From contig NZ_CP024307.1 in assembly GCF_002944405.1 (NCBI RefSeq), forward strand, positions 268,501 to 332,500: DNA of 64,000 nucleotides, read 5' to 3'. The notes below the pieces were generated by a model. That model saw only the letters and a program-made list of their open reading frames with translations, was not told where the DNA came from and did not search any database. The DNA comes from Sinorhizobium fredii (lineage in GTDB: Bacteria > Pseudomonadota > Alphaproteobacteria > Rhizobiales > Rhizobiaceae). Below are positions 1 to 10,915 of this stretch, one piece after another. Position numbers and translations under genes: made by a program. The first letter of the stretch is position 1; the number at the start of each line of letters is the position of its first letter.

Positions 1-1596
1 CAGAGCCTTGATCGACAGCTGGATCTTGCGGTCCTTCTTGGAGAAGTTGGTGACGCGGGCGTCGACAACCTGACCGACCGAGAAGCGCTCCGGACGCTGT
101 TCGTCGCGGTCACGCGACAGATCGGCGCGGCGGATGAACGAGGTGATGTCTTCGTGGTTGACGAGCTTCACTTCAATGCCGCCATCGTTGACGCCGATGA
201 CTTCGGCCGAAACGACGGCGTTCTTGCGCAGTTCGCCGGAAGCAGCCGCTTCACCGACGGCGTCCTTGCCGAGCTGCTTGATGCCGAGCGAGATCCGCTC
301 CTTCTCGACGTCGACATCGAGAACGACAGCACGGACGACATCGCCCTTGTTGTATTCCTCGATGACCTGCTCGCCCGGACGGTTCCAGTCGAGGTCTGAA
401 AGGTGGACCATGCCGTCGACGTCGCCGTCGAGGCCGATGAACAGGCCGAATTCGGTCTTGTTCTTGACTTCGCCTTCGACTTCGGTACCAGCCGGATGGC
501 TATGCGCGAAGGCCTGCCACGGGTTCTCGAGCGTCTGCTTGAGGCCGAGCGAGATACGGCGCTTGGTCGGATCGACTTCGAGAACGACCACGTCGACTTC
601 CTGGCTGGTGGACAGGATCTTGCCGGGGTGAACGTTCTTCTTGGTCCAGGACATTTCGGAGATGTGGATCAGGCCTTCGATGCCCGGCTCCAGCTCGACG
701 AACGCACCGTAGTCGGTGATGTTCGTGACCGTACCGGTGATCTTCTTGCCGACCGGGTACTTCGCACCGATACCATCCCACGGATCGGACTCGAGCTGTT
801 TCATGCCGAGCGAGATGCGGTGGGTTTCCTGGTTGATGCGGATGATCTGAACCTTGACCTGCTGGCCGATGCTCAGGATCTCCGACGGATGGTTGACGCG
901 GCGCCATGCCATGTCGGTGACGTGCAGCAGGCCGTCGATGCCGCCGAGGTCGACGAACGCACCGTAATCGGTGATGTTCTTGACGACGCCCTCGACAACC
1001 TGGCCTTCCTCGAGGTTCTGAACGATTTCAGAACGCTGCTCGGCGCGCGACTCTTCGAGAACCGTGCGGCGCGAAACGACGATGTTGCCGCGGCGCTTGT
1101 CCATCTTGAGGATTTCGAAGGGCTGCGGATTGTGCATCAGCGGCGTGACGTCGCGGATCGGACGGATGTCGACCTGCGAACGCGGCAGGAAGGCTACGGC
1201 GCCGTCGAGATCGACGGTGAAGCCGCCCTTGACCTGGTTGAAGATGATGCCTTCGACGCGTTCGCCGGCTTCGAACTTCACTTCCAGGCGCTGCCAGCTC
1301 TCTTCGCGGCGAGCCTTCTCGCGCGACAGAACGGCTTCGCCGAGCGCGTTTTCGATACGCTCGACATAGACCTCGACTTCGTCACCGACCTTGAGCGAGC
1401 CGTCCTTGGCCTTGGCGCCGAATTCCTTCAACGGAACGCGGCCTTCGACCTTCAGACCGACATCGACGATGGCGACGTCCTTTTCGATGGCCGTGATGAC
1501 GCCCTTGGCGACATAGCCTTCGGCGAGGTCCGTCTTGGCGAAGGACTCTTCGAGAAGTGCGGCGAAATCATCACGGGTGGGGGTGGTTGCAGACAT
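1..1596 (-). CDS. rpsA: 30S ribosomal protein S1 (3' end cut by window)
   Basis: RNA-binding ribosomal protein that helps the 30S subunit engage mRNA leaders. The reading frame starts at ATG 1596 (MSATTPTRDDFAALL) and stays open to base 1, giving 532 residues. Rhizobial S1 proteins are about 568 residues, so roughly the last 36 lie outside the window. Repeated S1 (OB-fold) modules are visible: the N-terminal pair (VITAIEKDVAIVDVGLK and a GFTVDLDG region), then four typical ones with ITDYGAFVDLGG, ITDYGAFVELEPG, KTEFGLFIGLDG and a final VIGVNDGGIEVKL copy. It follows cmk on the same strand with 166 bases between them, the conserved cmk-rpsA order of proteobacteria. Identity is certain. The high density of long open frames on the opposite strand is a GC effect. 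Confidence 0.97.
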   Translation of the reverse strand, partial: MSATTPTRDDFAALLEESFAKTDLAEGYVAKGVITAIEKDVAIVDVGLKVEGRVPLKEFGAKAKDGSLKVGDEVEVYVERIENALGEAVLSREKARREESWQRLEVKFEAGERVEGIIFNQVKGGFTVDLDGAVAFLPRSQVDIRPIRDVTPLMHNPQPFEILKMDKRRGNIVVSRRTVLEESRAEQRSEIVQNLEEGQVVEGVVKNITDYGAFVDLGGIDGLLHVTDMAWRRVNHPSEILSIGQQVKVQIIRINQETHRISLGMKQLESDPWDGIGAKYPVGKKITGTVTNITDYGAFVELEPGIEGLIHISEMSWTKKNVHPGKILSTSQEVDVVVLEVDPTKRRISLGLKQTLENPWQAFAHSHPAGTEVEGEVKNKTEFGLFIGLDGDVDGMVHLSDLDWNRPGEQVIEEYNKGDVVRAVVLDVDVEKERISLGIKQLGKDAVGEAAASGELRKNAVVSAEVIGVNDGGIEVKLVNHEDITSFIRRADLSRDRDEQRPERFSVGQVVDARVTNFSKKDRKIQLSIKAL

Positions 1597-1762
1597 GTAA
1601 TCTCCTGCTGCATCTCCTGGCGGAGACGCATGTGCGCCGGGGGCTAGCGTTAAAAGGGCCTGAACCCAGTCCGCCCTTCTTAAAGGGCAATCCGGCGCAT
1701 GGACGGAATTTCAGGCTTTTCGAGAAAGACGGTTTCGGCCGGAACCGGAAACAGGGCTTTCT

Positions 1763-2398
1763 TCAAATCTTCTCTTTCAGGGCAGCGTCGATCAGCGTCT
1801 TCGCCGCCTGGAATGCGGCCTCTATACCCATTTCGGACGTGTCGAGCAAGTGCGCATCCTCGGCGGGCTTCAGCGGGCTGTCGGCCCGGCCCATGTCGCG
1901 CTCGTCGCGCTTTTTGACGTCCTCGAAGATCGCCCCGTAATCGGCCGTGCCGCCGCCGGCAATGATCTCGTCATAGCGCCGCTTGGCCCGCACTTCCGGC
2001 GAGGCGGTGACATAGAGCTTTACCGCCGCATCCGGGCAGACGACGGTGCCGATGTCGCGCCCGTCGAGCACGGTCCCGGGCTCCCTCAGCGAAAAGCCAC
2101 GCTGCGCCTCGACCAGCGCTCGCCGCACCGCCGGCATGACGGCGATCTTCGAGGCCGCCTCGCCGATCTGATGCGCGGACAGTACCGAACGATCGAGTCC
2201 GGCAAGCTCGATCTCGCGCGCCATCCTCTCGGCCACCGCCTCATCATCGAGCGACAGCCCAGCATCGAGGAGCGCCTTGGCCGTGGCACGATAGGTGAGC
2301 CCCGTGTCGAGATGGTGGAAGCCGTATTCCTCGGCGATGCGGCGCGAAAGCGTGCCCTTGCCGGAGGCGGCGGGTCCGTCGATGGCGATGATGATCAT
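1763..2398 (-). CDS. cmk: (d)CMP kinase
   Basis: Cytoplasmic nucleoside monophosphate kinase that phosphorylates CMP and dCMP with ATP, feeding CTP/dCTP pools. The 211-residue product has an N-terminal P-loop ([19 protein letters not shown], residues about 4-22), the LDTGLTYRA substrate region, the [13 protein letters not shown] motif and the lid-type RAKRRYDE segment, all diagnostic of Cmk. The frame is open further upstream, but ATG 2398 is chosen because the family begins MIIIAIDGP and an AGGACC ribosome-binding site lies just before it. The gene is upstream of rpsA on the same strand and probably shares its transcript. Confidence 0.96.
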   Translation of the reverse strand: MIIIAIDGPAASGKGTLSRRIAEEYGFHHLDTGLTYRATAKALLDAGLSLDDEAVAERMAREIELAGLDRSVLSAHQIGEAASKIAVMPAVRRALVEAQRGFSLREPGTVLDGRDIGTVVCPDAAVKLYVTASPEVRAKRRYDEIIAGGGTADYGAIFEDVKKRDERDMGRADSPLKPAEDAHLLDTSEMGIEAAFQAAKTLIDAALKEKI

Positions 2399-2745
2399 AT
2401 TTGGTCCTGCGGTCGTTTCTGCGGGGCCTGTTAGATCAAAATCGACGGAGAATCCACGATCATTCGATAATTTACGGTTTGCCGGCCTGTTGCGTATGGG
2501 CCGGGTAGGGCGCTGATCAGCGGTGGTACTATTCAGAGCGACATCCAACTGCATGCCGGGCAAACAATAGGGGAATTCTTTCGTCCGACTGAAGAAAACC
2601 ACGATTATTTCGCGTCAAACTATTTAAACGTGATTTCAAACCCGTCCACGGGCTCATATCGTACCGCTTTGCCGTCCTTGTTCTTGGTGGAACCTAAATC
2701 ACTCCTGTGAGTTTTGCCACAGCGTGAAGAATAAGGAGAAGTTAA
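2399..2745. other. Intergenic region between cmk and the small membrane protein gene
   Basis: These 347 bases lie between two divergent genes and should contain both promoters. The centre is AT-richer than the surroundings. I see no convincing small gene, tRNA or strong hairpin. The only clear signal is the AAGGAG ribosome-binding site just before ATG 2746. Confidence 0.5.
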
Positions 2746-3033
2746 ATGGCTGATAGAGGTCCAACAGTTGTGAATACTGGTAGTGGCGGCGGCTGGGCCG
2801 TGGCTATAGTGTTGGTTCTGCTTGTCGTCGGCGCCTTGTTCCTCTTTGGCGGCGACCTGTTCGATGGTGCCGGCGGCGGAGGTGACACGGATGTCAATGT
2901 CAACGCCCCGACCATCGAAACACCGGCTGGTGGGCAGGGAACGCAACAGGCGCCTGAAGGCGGGCAAACCACGCAACCCGCTCCCACAGGAGGACAGGGT
3001 ACTCAGCAAGCCCCATCGGGTGGCACGCAGTAA
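2746..3033 (+). CDS. Small single-pass membrane protein with Pro/Gly/Gln-rich tail
   Basis: A 95-residue protein of unknown function. It has a short polar N-terminus ending in GGG, one strongly hydrophobic segment (WAVAIVLVLLVVGALFLF, about residues 16-33), a Gly/Asp-rich linker, and a disordered tail with imperfect repeats of the type GGQGTQQAPEGGQTTQPAP. The likely topology is N-in with the tail outside. The start is well supported by AATAAGGAGAAG seven bases before ATG, and a perfect hairpin follows the stop. It is the only plus-strand gene between aroA and cmk. The tail repeats may vary in length between strains. No function can be assigned. Confidence 0.75.
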   Translation: MADRGPTVVNTGSGGGWAVAIVLVLLVVGALFLFGGDLFDGAGGGGDTDVNVNAPTIETPAGGQGTQQAPEGGQTTQPAPTGGQGTQQAPSGGTQ

Positions 3034-3035
3034 CG

Positions 3036-3067
3036 TATGAGCCGTCGCTTTCGGGCGACGGCTCATA
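3036..3067 (+). terminator. Hairpin terminator after the small membrane protein gene
   Basis: A perfect 13-base-pair inverted repeat (TATGAGCCGTCGC at 3036-3048, complement at 3055-3067) with a six-base TTTCGG loop begins two bases after the stop codon. No long T run follows, so termination efficiency is uncertain. Confidence 0.7.
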
Positions 3068-3187
3068 AGCGAGGCTGCGGGGAAGGTCGGCTACAGGGGT
3101 GCTCATGACACCGCGTCAGCCTCGTTGCGACTTCGCTTTGCAGAGATTTGGTTCCACGCGAGTCCGACCGATGTCCTGTTATATCGA

Positions 3188-4624
<1,437 letters not shown>

Positions 4625-4817
4625 CTAACATAAAGAGCAATAGGGGTCATCCTCCCCCAAGAAGAAAATCCGGCGCAGCCGGCCCCGGAAGTTTGCCTTT
4701 GACAGACGACACCAAGACGATTATGGGGACCGGCTAATCATCATCAGCTTGATACCTTTCTAACCGCCGGCTTTACCGGCAAGAGCCGGCTCGCCGGCCA
4801 TTCAAGAGGCTTTGACT

Positions 4818-5207
4818 GTGGCAAAACCGGAACTTGGAACAAAGCGCATCGACCCGGAAACGGGGCGCAAATTCTACGATCTGAACCGTGACCCGATCGT
4901 CTCCCCCTATACCGGCAAGTCCTATCCGCTGTCGTTCTTCGAGGAAACCTCCGTCGCCAAGGTGCTCGAGAAGGAGGAAGAGGAAGACGTCACGGAAGTC
5001 GATGCAGAGAACACCGAAGTCGAACTCGTTTCGCTCGAGGATGCCGACGACGAGGCATCGGGCGGCGACGACCTGCCGGATCTCGGCGATGACGACGTCG
5101 AGATCGACGGCGACGACGACGACACCTTCCTCGAGGCCGACGACGAAGACGATGACGACGACATGAGCGACCTTATCGGCGTCTCCGACGAGGACGAGGA
5201 CGTCTAA
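4818..5207 (+). CDS. TIGR02300 family (FYDLN acid) protein
   Basis: A 129-residue protein of unknown function, conserved in alphaproteobacteria. The N-terminus contains GTKRIDPETGRKFYDLN and DPIVSPYTGKSYP, which define the family. The C-terminal half is extremely acidic (runs of Asp/Glu from about residue 50 to the end) and surely disordered. GTG 4818 is chosen over TTG 4812 because the AAGAGG site at 4804-4809 is eight bases before the GTG and too close to the TTG; relatives also begin (M)AKPELGTKR. It is divergent from aroA, as commonly seen in rhizobia. Confidence 0.88.
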   Translation: MAKPELGTKRIDPETGRKFYDLNRDPIVSPYTGKSYPLSFFEETSVAKVLEKEEEEDVTEVDAENTEVELVSLEDADDEASGGDDLPDLGDDDVEIDGDDDDTFLEADDEDDDDDMSDLIGVSDEDEDV

Positions 5208-5235
5208 GGCGTTCAAAAGTCGGATAAAAGCTGCT

Positions 5236-5262
5236 CCGGCCGCGCGATCATGCAGCGGCCGG
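5236..5262 (+). terminator. Terminator-like hairpin after the FYDLN gene
   Basis: Inverted repeat CCGGCCGC (5236-5243) and GCGGCCGG (5255-5262) around an 11-base loop, 28 bases after the stop. No T tract follows, so the role is tentative. Confidence 0.4.
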
Positions 5263-5405
5263 GCGGCCGGCCGGAAAGGAAGATAAAATTTCTCCGGCCT
5301 TTAATTTTCGGCTTGCCATCTGCCAAAAGCAGAAGTAATAAGCCGCCACTCGCTGGGCACGACGCCCGACGAACTTCCCGGAACCGGCACTGCCGGACCC
5401 TTGAT

Positions 5406-5481
<76 letters not shown>

Positions 5482-5499
5482 AAATTTCCCAAGCAGCCC

Positions 5500-6621
5500 T
5501 CAGTCCGCACGAACCCCGGCTACTGACGTAAGATTTGCCTTCGTGGGGTTGCGCGCCTCGAACATCAGGCACATTCCGTTTCGATAGAACGAAAAGCCTT
5601 GGCAAGATGGAGTGAGGACGCACTGATCCTGACAGGCGGCCAGACTGAAGTTCTTGATCCTCGCGAACGGTTTGCCCACGATCTCGACGTTTCTGCTCGT
5701 CCGAAATGCGACCGAAGGGCCAAAATCGTGGCCGACCCTGCTGATGTCGCTCGTCTGACCATAGTAGCCGGAAACGGCGCCCGAAAACTGTAGCGCTTCG
5801 GTGGCCATTCCTTTCAGGAAGCAAGCGCTGTGAATTTGATTGAAGGTGAAGGCAGAGCAGCGGTCGGTGGCTTGGCAGGCCGACTGGCACTGCGCGGCGG
5901 TCTCGAGCTTCAGCGGCATGCCGGGTAGGTCGTAGCCCGGAAGATCGGTGTAGTCGAAATAGAGCCAGCTTCGCTGCGGGACAGTGGATTCCGGCACGGA
6001 GAGATTGGCTTGTTCTTCTGCGGCTCCGCCAAAGGGCACTGGTGCACCTGCGGCGGTGTCACCTAGATGCAAGACCTTCACATCCAGGCCGATCCGCTCC
6101 GCATCATCCGCCGTCAGCCACTGCATGGAGGAGGGGCCGGTCGCGGTGACATAGACGATGATATTCGGATTAAGGTTGAGCTGCTGGAGGTATGAGCCGA
6201 CCAGGGCATTGCCCGCACTGCTTACATCTTGCCGACCCGCCTCGTTGACGAAGGCTGCATGAAATCCGATCTTGGATGTTGGAGAAAGCAGCCGTTTGTG
6301 GCCAGCCAGCCAAGCCAACCCACATGACGATGCACACACATGTTGATCCGCAACGGCCGTATAGAAGCCTTTGATCGCAATCGTTCGGCCGATCTCAATA
6401 CCGACTTGTACAAGGCCACCGGGGCTGTTGAACGCAACGACGGCTCGTTCGGCCGTGATCGCCATATTCTTGAAACGGGTGTCGTCGCCTTCGATAAATT
6501 CGCCGTCGACAAGGATCAGATGAATGCTCTCCGAGAGCTTCTCCATTTGAAGCTGTGCGGCGCCGGCATTGAGCGGCATCATCCACAGGAAGCCAAGTAC
6601 TAAAGCTAAGCGTTTGAACAC
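5500..6621 (-). CDS. Secreted ClpP/crotonase-fold serine peptidase-like protein with two PAN/Apple domains
   Basis: A 373-residue exported protein. Residues 1-22 are a signal peptide ending AGAA. Residues 30-190 look like a ClpP/SppA-type fold: NSPGG at 65-69, CASSCG at 96-101 (candidate nucleophile Ser98, or Ser99) and GFHAAF with candidate His121, the order and spacing seen in ClpP-like proteins of this kind. Residues 225-290 and 310-360 each carry a PAN/Apple-like cysteine pattern (for example ETAAQCQSACQATDRCSAFT and AACQDQCVLTPSCQGFSF), modules that usually bind carbohydrate or protein. I infer a periplasmic or secreted peptidase targeted by the PAN modules; substrate unknown. It stands alone between tRNA-Ala and a divergent YdcF gene. 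Confidence 0.75.
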   Translation of the reverse strand: MFKRLALVLGFLWMMPLNAGAAQLQMEKLSESIHLILVDGEFIEGDDTRFKNMAITAERAVVAFNSPGGLVQVGIEIGRTIAIKGFYTAVADQHVCASSCGLAWLAGHKRLLSPTSKIGFHAAFVNEAGRQDVSSAGNALVGSYLQQLNLNPNIIVYVTATGPSSMQWLTADDAERIGLDVKVLHLGDTAAGAPVPFGGAAEEQANLSVPESTVPQRSWLYFDYTDLPGYDLPGMPLKLETAAQCQSACQATDRCSAFTFNQIHSACFLKGMATEALQFSGAVSGYYGQTSDISRVGHDFGPSVAFRTSRNVEIVGKPFARIKNFSLAACQDQCVLTPSCQGFSFYRNGMCLMFEARNPTKANLTSVAGVRAD

Positions 6622-6784
6622 GAACGCCCCTCAACGCGATCCCAAGGTTGAGTGAAGTCCGCTTTGCATCCGGAGTCAAAACGGACAAATTGATGAGAGA
6701 CTTAGTCGAGAGTGGCATGTCTGGACGGTGAAGCCGCCTAAGGACTTTGCGAAATCTTAACCGACCGGAACAAGAACGATCATC

Positions 6785-7573
6785 ATGTTCCTCGCCTCCA
6801 AAATCTTCTGGCTCATTGCCCAGCCGCTCTCCGTTGCTTTCTTCAGCATCCTCTTCGGCGTGCTGCTGATCTTCTCCCGCTTCCGCCGGAGCGGCGGCAT
6901 CTTCGCTTCGCTCGGTCTCTTGGTGCTGTTCCTCAGCCTGTTCACCACCGCCGGCCCCTATTTCCTGCAGATCCTCGAAGACCGGTTTCCCCGACCCTTG
7001 GCCCCGCCGGCGGGAATCTCCTGCATCATCGTGCTCGGCGGCGCCTTTGAGAATGTGGTGATCGCAAGCCGCGGCGGTATCGAGTTCAACCAGGCGGCCG
7101 ATCGCTTCATCGAGGCGGTCCGGCTCGCCAAGGCCTATCCGGCGGCGCGCGTTCTGGTTTCGGGCGGCGACGGCTCGATCACAGGCGCCTATGAAGGCGA
7201 TGCGCGGGCCTCGCAAGGCTTTTTCGGCGCCTTCGGGATCGCGGCCGATCGGGTGATCCGCGAGGAAGCCTCGCGCACGACTTTCGAGAACGCCCGCTAT
7301 ACGAGGGATCTCCTCGCGACGAACGGGCTCGAACGCTGTGCTTTGGTCACTTCGGCCTATCATATGCCACGCTCGATCGGCCTCTTCCGCGCCAACGGCA
7401 TCGAGGTCGTGCCCTGGCCGGCGGACTACCGGACGAGCGGCAAGGTGCGGCTCGTCTTTGATTTCACTCAGCCCTTGCTCAATGCGCAGCTGGCGACGAC
7501 GGCCGCCAAGGAATGGACGGGGCTTCTCGCCTATTATCTGCTCGGCCGCACGCAGACGCTGCTGCCAGAGTGA
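6785..7573 (+). CDS. YdcF family membrane protein (DUF218)
   Basis: A 262-residue protein with two hydrophobic N-terminal segments (about residues 8-30 and 37-56) followed by a DUF218 domain: CIIVLGGAFE, a LVSGGDGS loop, EASRTTFENARYT and LVTSAYHMPRSIGLF are the typical conserved blocks of the ElyC/SanA/YdcF group. Some members act in envelope or undecaprenyl-carrier metabolism; the role here is unknown. It is divergent from the ClpP-PAN gene and upstream of the UPF0126 gene on the same strand (114 bases apart). Confidence 0.85.
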   Translation: MFLASKIFWLIAQPLSVAFFSILFGVLLIFSRFRRSGGIFASLGLLVLFLSLFTTAGPYFLQILEDRFPRPLAPPAGISCIIVLGGAFENVVIASRGGIEFNQAADRFIEAVRLAKAYPAARVLVSGGDGSITGAYEGDARASQGFFGAFGIAADRVIREEASRTTFENARYTRDLLATNGLERCALVTSAYHMPRSIGLFRANGIEVVPWPADYRTSGKVRLVFDFTQPLLNAQLATTAAKEWTGLLAYYLLGRTQTLLPE

Positions 7574-7687
7574 TACAGGCGTGGACGGCAATACGGCAGC
7601 GAGAGCGCGCGTGCCTCCTGACTTGTCGGCGACGCCGCGTTAATGATCTTGAATTGCCAATTCGGGCGTCGTCCAAGCGGAGCATCC

Positions 7688-8323
7688 ATGCCGATCCTCG
7701 AAATTCTCGACTATGCCGGCATCGCCGTGTTCGCCGCGACCGGCGCGCTTTCTGCCTCGCGCAAGCAACTCGACATCGTCGGTTACCTGTTCCTCGCCTC
7801 CGTCACCGGCATCGGCGGCGGCACGATGCGTGACGTGATCCTCGGCGCGACGCCGGTTTTCTGGGTGATGAACCCCGCCTATGTCTTGGTCTGCGTCGCG
7901 GTCGGGTTCCTGGTGTTCCTGACATCGCACCGTTTCGAGTCGCGTTACCGGCTGCTCGTCTGGCTCGATGCGGTCGGGCTTTCCGCCTATTGCGTCATGG
8001 GCGCGGCGAAGGGATTGGCGGCGACCGGCTCGCCGACGGTTGCGATTGTCACCGGCATGCTGACGGCGACCTTCGGCGGCATCCTGCGTGATCTCTTGGC
8101 CGGTGAGCCGTCAGTGCTGTTGAGGCCGGAAATCTATGTCACCGCCGCACTCGTCGGCGCCGGCGCCTTCGTGGTGGCGACGCTGATCGGCCTGCCACTT
8201 GCCGCGAGTTCAGCGCTCGGCGTTGCGGCTGCCTTTGCGGTCCGCGGGGGGGCACTTCGCTATGGCTGGACGCTGCCGGCCGGCAAGGCCGGGCCAGGCC
8301 GTGATCCAGACGAGGTCATGTAG
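7688..8323 (+). CDS. Trimeric intracellular cation (TRIC/UPF0126) channel family protein
   Basis: A 211-residue integral membrane protein with about six or seven hydrophobic segments and two internally repeated glycine signatures (GIGGGTMRDVILG near residue 45 and FGGILRDLLAGEPS near residue 130). These are the duplicated UPF0126 motifs of prokaryotic TRIC potassium/cation channels. ATG 7688 (MPILEILDYAG) is preferred to the earlier in-frame ATG 7643 because the family begins with the first helix. The stop is only two bases from the convergent irr stop, so the two transcripts must overlap at their 3' ends. Confidence 0.87.
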   Translation: MPILEILDYAGIAVFAATGALSASRKQLDIVGYLFLASVTGIGGGTMRDVILGATPVFWVMNPAYVLVCVAVGFLVFLTSHRFESRYRLLVWLDAVGLSAYCVMGAAKGLAATGSPTVAIVTGMLTATFGGILRDLLAGEPSVLLRPEIYVTAALVGAGAFVVATLIGLPLAASSALGVAAAFAVRGGALRYGWTLPAGKAGPGRDPDEVM

Positions 8324-8325
8324 AC

Positions 8326-8748
8326 TCAGCGGTGGGTCTTGCGGCGCAGACGGACGACCACGTCGACATGGGAGATCTCCATGCCTTCCGGCGCCTCCGG
8401 GAGGTTGCCGATCTGGATGTTGCTCACCGGAATGTCGAGGACCTCGTTCTGGCCCTCGATAAAGAAATGGTGGTGATCCGAAACATTCGTGTCGAAATAG
8501 GTCTTGGCGCTCTCGACGGCGAGAACACGGATCATGCCGGCTTCGGTGAACTGGTGCAGGGTGTTGTAGACGGTTGCGAGCGATACGGGCACGCCCGCCT
8601 CGACCGCCTCCTCATGCAGTTCCTCGACGGTCAGGTGACGGTCGCCCTTGGCGAAAATCAGATCCGCGAGCGCGATGCGCTGGCGCGTCGGGCGCAGGCC
8701 CGAATTGCGCAGCCTCTCCTGCGAAGAGATTTCCGTTGCTTTCGTCAT
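8326..8748 (-). CDS. irr: Iron response regulator Irr (Fur superfamily)
   Basis: Heme-responsive transcription factor of rhizobia that controls iron uptake, storage and heme genes when iron is low. The 140-residue product has a Fur-type winged helix (LRPTRQRIALADLI, then LATVYNTLHQFTEAGM) and the triple histidine DHHHFF at residues 91-96, the heme-binding site. The N-terminal heme regulatory motif of Bradyrhizobium Irr (GCPWHD) is absent, as in Rhizobium/Sinorhizobium. ATG 8748 is chosen; a TTG 27 bases upstream is in frame but weaker. It is divergent from fabA, and a matching operator lies before mbfA nearby. Confidence 0.93.
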   Translation of the reverse strand: MTKATEISSQERLRNSGLRPTRQRIALADLIFAKGDRHLTVEELHEEAVEAGVPVSLATVYNTLHQFTEAGMIRVLAVESAKTYFDTNVSDHHHFFIEGQNEVLDIPVSNIQIGNLPEAPEGMEISHVDVVVRLRRKTHR

Positions 8749-9124
8749 GCGCAGCCGTTCCGATATTCCTGCCAAGATTATGGAGTATCAGCTTGCGATA
8801 TAACTTCTGCCGCCGAGGCTTTCAATAGATTCCGCCCCTGGAAGGACCTGCAAAGGCCTGAAAAACGGCCTAAAGGGGGGGAAGGCTGGCATTTAACTCT
8901 GGCAGAGGCCACATACATACTGTAAGCGACGGCGGAACGCCATCGCCTAGGGAGCGGCGCTTAGGACAATGCGAGACGGGTTTTTCCACCCGCATGTCGC
9001 TCTGCTTGGACGACGGTGACAGACTGCAACCGGCAGCGACCATAACGGGCCGCGCTTCAATTCAGGCCGAACTTGCTCTAAAGCAGGTCGGAGAACTTTT
9101 GAGAACTCGGGGAAGCAACCATTC
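8749..9124. other. Divergent promoter region irr / fabA
   Basis: These 376 bases separate two divergent starts. There are G-rich and A/T-rich runs and a GGGGAAG ribosome-binding site before fabA, but I find no perfect Irr-type palindrome or clear RirA box here. Nothing else is recognisable. Confidence 0.4.
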
Positions 9125-9640
9125 ATGACCACCAGGCAATCCAGCTTCAGCTATGAGGAAATCCTTGCCTGCGGCCGAGGCGAACTGTTTGGCCCCGGCA
9201 ATGCGCAGCTGCCGCTGCCGCCGATGCTGATGGTCCATCGCATCACGGAGATTTCCGAAACGGGCGGCGACTTCGACAAGGGATTTATCCGCGCCGAATA
9301 CGACGTCAGTCCGGACGACTGGTATTTCCCATGCCATTTCCGGGGCAACCCGATCATGCCCGGCTGCTTGGGCCTCGACGGCATGTGGCAATTGACCGGC
9401 TTCTTCCTGGGCTGGCTCGGCGAACCGGGCCGCGGCATGGCGCTGTCGACCGGCGAAGTGAAGTTCAAGGGCATGGTTCGTCCCCATACCAAGCTGCTTC
9501 AATACGGAATCGACTTCAAGCGGGTCATGCGCGGGCGCCTCGTCCTCGGCACCGCCGACGGTTGGCTGAAGGCCGATGGCGAGACTATCTATCAGGCGAC
9601 CGATCTGCGTGTCGGTCTGTCCAAGGACAAGGCCGACTAA
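9125..9640 (+). CDS. fabA: 3-hydroxydecanoyl-ACP dehydratase/isomerase FabA
   Basis: Dehydrates 3-hydroxyacyl-ACP and isomerises trans-2- to cis-3-decenoyl-ACP, the branch point to unsaturated fatty acids. The 171-residue protein has the family length, the active-site helix and loop [20 protein letters not shown] with catalytic His71, and Asp85 in LGLDGMWQ. It heads the fabA-fabB-fabI operon, 50 bases before fabB. Confidence 0.97.
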   Translation: MTTRQSSFSYEEILACGRGELFGPGNAQLPLPPMLMVHRITEISETGGDFDKGFIRAEYDVSPDDWYFPCHFRGNPIMPGCLGLDGMWQLTGFFLGWLGEPGRGMALSTGEVKFKGMVRPHTKLLQYGIDFKRVMRGRLVLGTADGWLKADGETIYQATDLRVGLSKDKAD

Positions 9641-9690
9641 GCCGCGGGACGTCTCCCGCATCCAGCGAGATAAAGAAAAGGTCATCTACC

Positions 9691-10911
9691 ATGAGACGGG
9701 TTGTTGTAACGGGCCTCGGCATCGTTTCCTCGATCGGTAACAATGCCGACGAAGTCACCGCGTCGCTGCGCGAAGCGAAGTCGGGCATCACCTTTTCCCC
9801 GGATTTCGCCGAGCACGGCTTCAAGTGCCAGGTCTGGGGCCAGCCGACGCTCGACCCGGCCGAACTCGTCGACCGGCGTGCCATGCGATTCCTGTCGCAG
9901 GCGGGTGCCTGGAACCATGTGGCGATGAAGCAGGCGATTGCCGATGCGGGCCTCGATGCCGCCGACATTACCAATGAGCGCACCGGCATCATCATGGGTT
10001 CCGGGGGCGCCTCGACGCGCACCATCGTCGAGGCCGCAGAGATCACCCGCAAGAATGTCAGCCCCAAGCGCATCGGCCCCTTCGCGGTGCCGAAGGCGAT
10101 GTCCTCGACCGCTTCCGCGACGCTTGCCACCTGGTTCCAGATCCACGGCGTCAACTACTCGATCTCGTCGGCCTGCTCGACCTCGGCGCATTGCATCGGC
10201 AATGCCGCGGAAATGATCCAGTGGGGCAAGCAGGACGTGATGTTCGCCGGCGGCCACGAAGATCTCGACTGGACCATGTCGAACCTCTTCGACGCCATGG
10301 GCGCCATGTCCTCCAAGTACAACGACACGCCGGCCTCGGCCTCGCGCGCCTATGACGTCGACCGCGACGGTTTCGTGATCGCCGGCGGCGCCGGCGTCCT
10401 CGTGCTCGAGGAGCTGGAGCGCGCCAAGGCCCGCGGCGCCAAGATCTATGCCGAGATCGTCGGCTATGGCGCGACCTCGGACGGCTACGACATGGTGGCC
10501 CCCTCCGGCGAGGGCGCGGTGCGCTGCATGCGCCAGGCGCTCGCGACCGTGAAGGGCGAGGTCGACTATATCAACACGCACGGAACCTCGACGCCGGTCG
10601 GCGACCAGAAGGAGATCGGCGCCATCCGCGAGGTGTTCGGCGAGAAGATGCCGCACATCCAGTCGACAAAATCGTTGACCGGCCATTCGCTCGGGGCTGC
10701 CGGCGTGCAGGAATCGATCTACGGCCTGTTGATGATGCAGGCCGGCTTCATCGGCGAAAGCGCCCATATCGACACGCTCGATCCCGAATTCGAGGGCGTG
10801 CCGATCGTCCGCAAGCGCATCGACAACGCCAAGATCGACACGGTTCTCTCGAACTCCTTCGGTTTCGGCGGCACCAATGCCACGCTCGTCTTCCAGCGCT
10901 ATAACGGATAA
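9691..10911 (+). CDS. fabB: 3-oxoacyl-ACP synthase I FabB
   Basis: Condensing enzyme that elongates cis-3-decenoyl-ACP toward cis-vaccenate. The 406-residue product begins [16 protein letters not shown], with catalytic Cys162 in [14 protein letters not shown] and the two histidines in [11 protein letters not shown] and [15 protein letters not shown] 9691 is chosen, with AAAGAAAAGG upstream, rather than the longer open frame overlapping fabA. Four bases separate its stop from the fabI start, so the two are translationally coupled. Confidence 0.97.
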   Translation: MRRVVVTGLGIVSSIGNNADEVTASLREAKSGITFSPDFAEHGFKCQVWGQPTLDPAELVDRRAMRFLSQAGAWNHVAMKQAIADAGLDAADITNERTGIIMGSGGASTRTIVEAAEITRKNVSPKRIGPFAVPKAMSSTASATLATWFQIHGVNYSISSACSTSAHCIGNAAEMIQWGKQDVMFAGGHEDLDWTMSNLFDAMGAMSSKYNDTPASASRAYDVDRDGFVIAGGAGVLVLEELERAKARGAKIYAEIVGYGATSDGYDMVAPSGEGAVRCMRQALATVKGEVDYINTHGTSTPVGDQKEIGAIREVFGEKMPHIQSTKSLTGHSLGAAGVQESIYGLLMMQAGFIGESAHIDTLDPEFEGVPIVRKRIDNAKIDTVLSNSFGFGGTNATLVFQRYNG

Positions 10912-10915
10912 CCAG

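Noticed and set aside
403-1647. 414-residue open frame on the plus strand opposite rpsA
   Set aside because: It is the antisense shadow of the high-GC rpsA codons; composition is dominated by Asp/Ala/Leu and no domain is visible.
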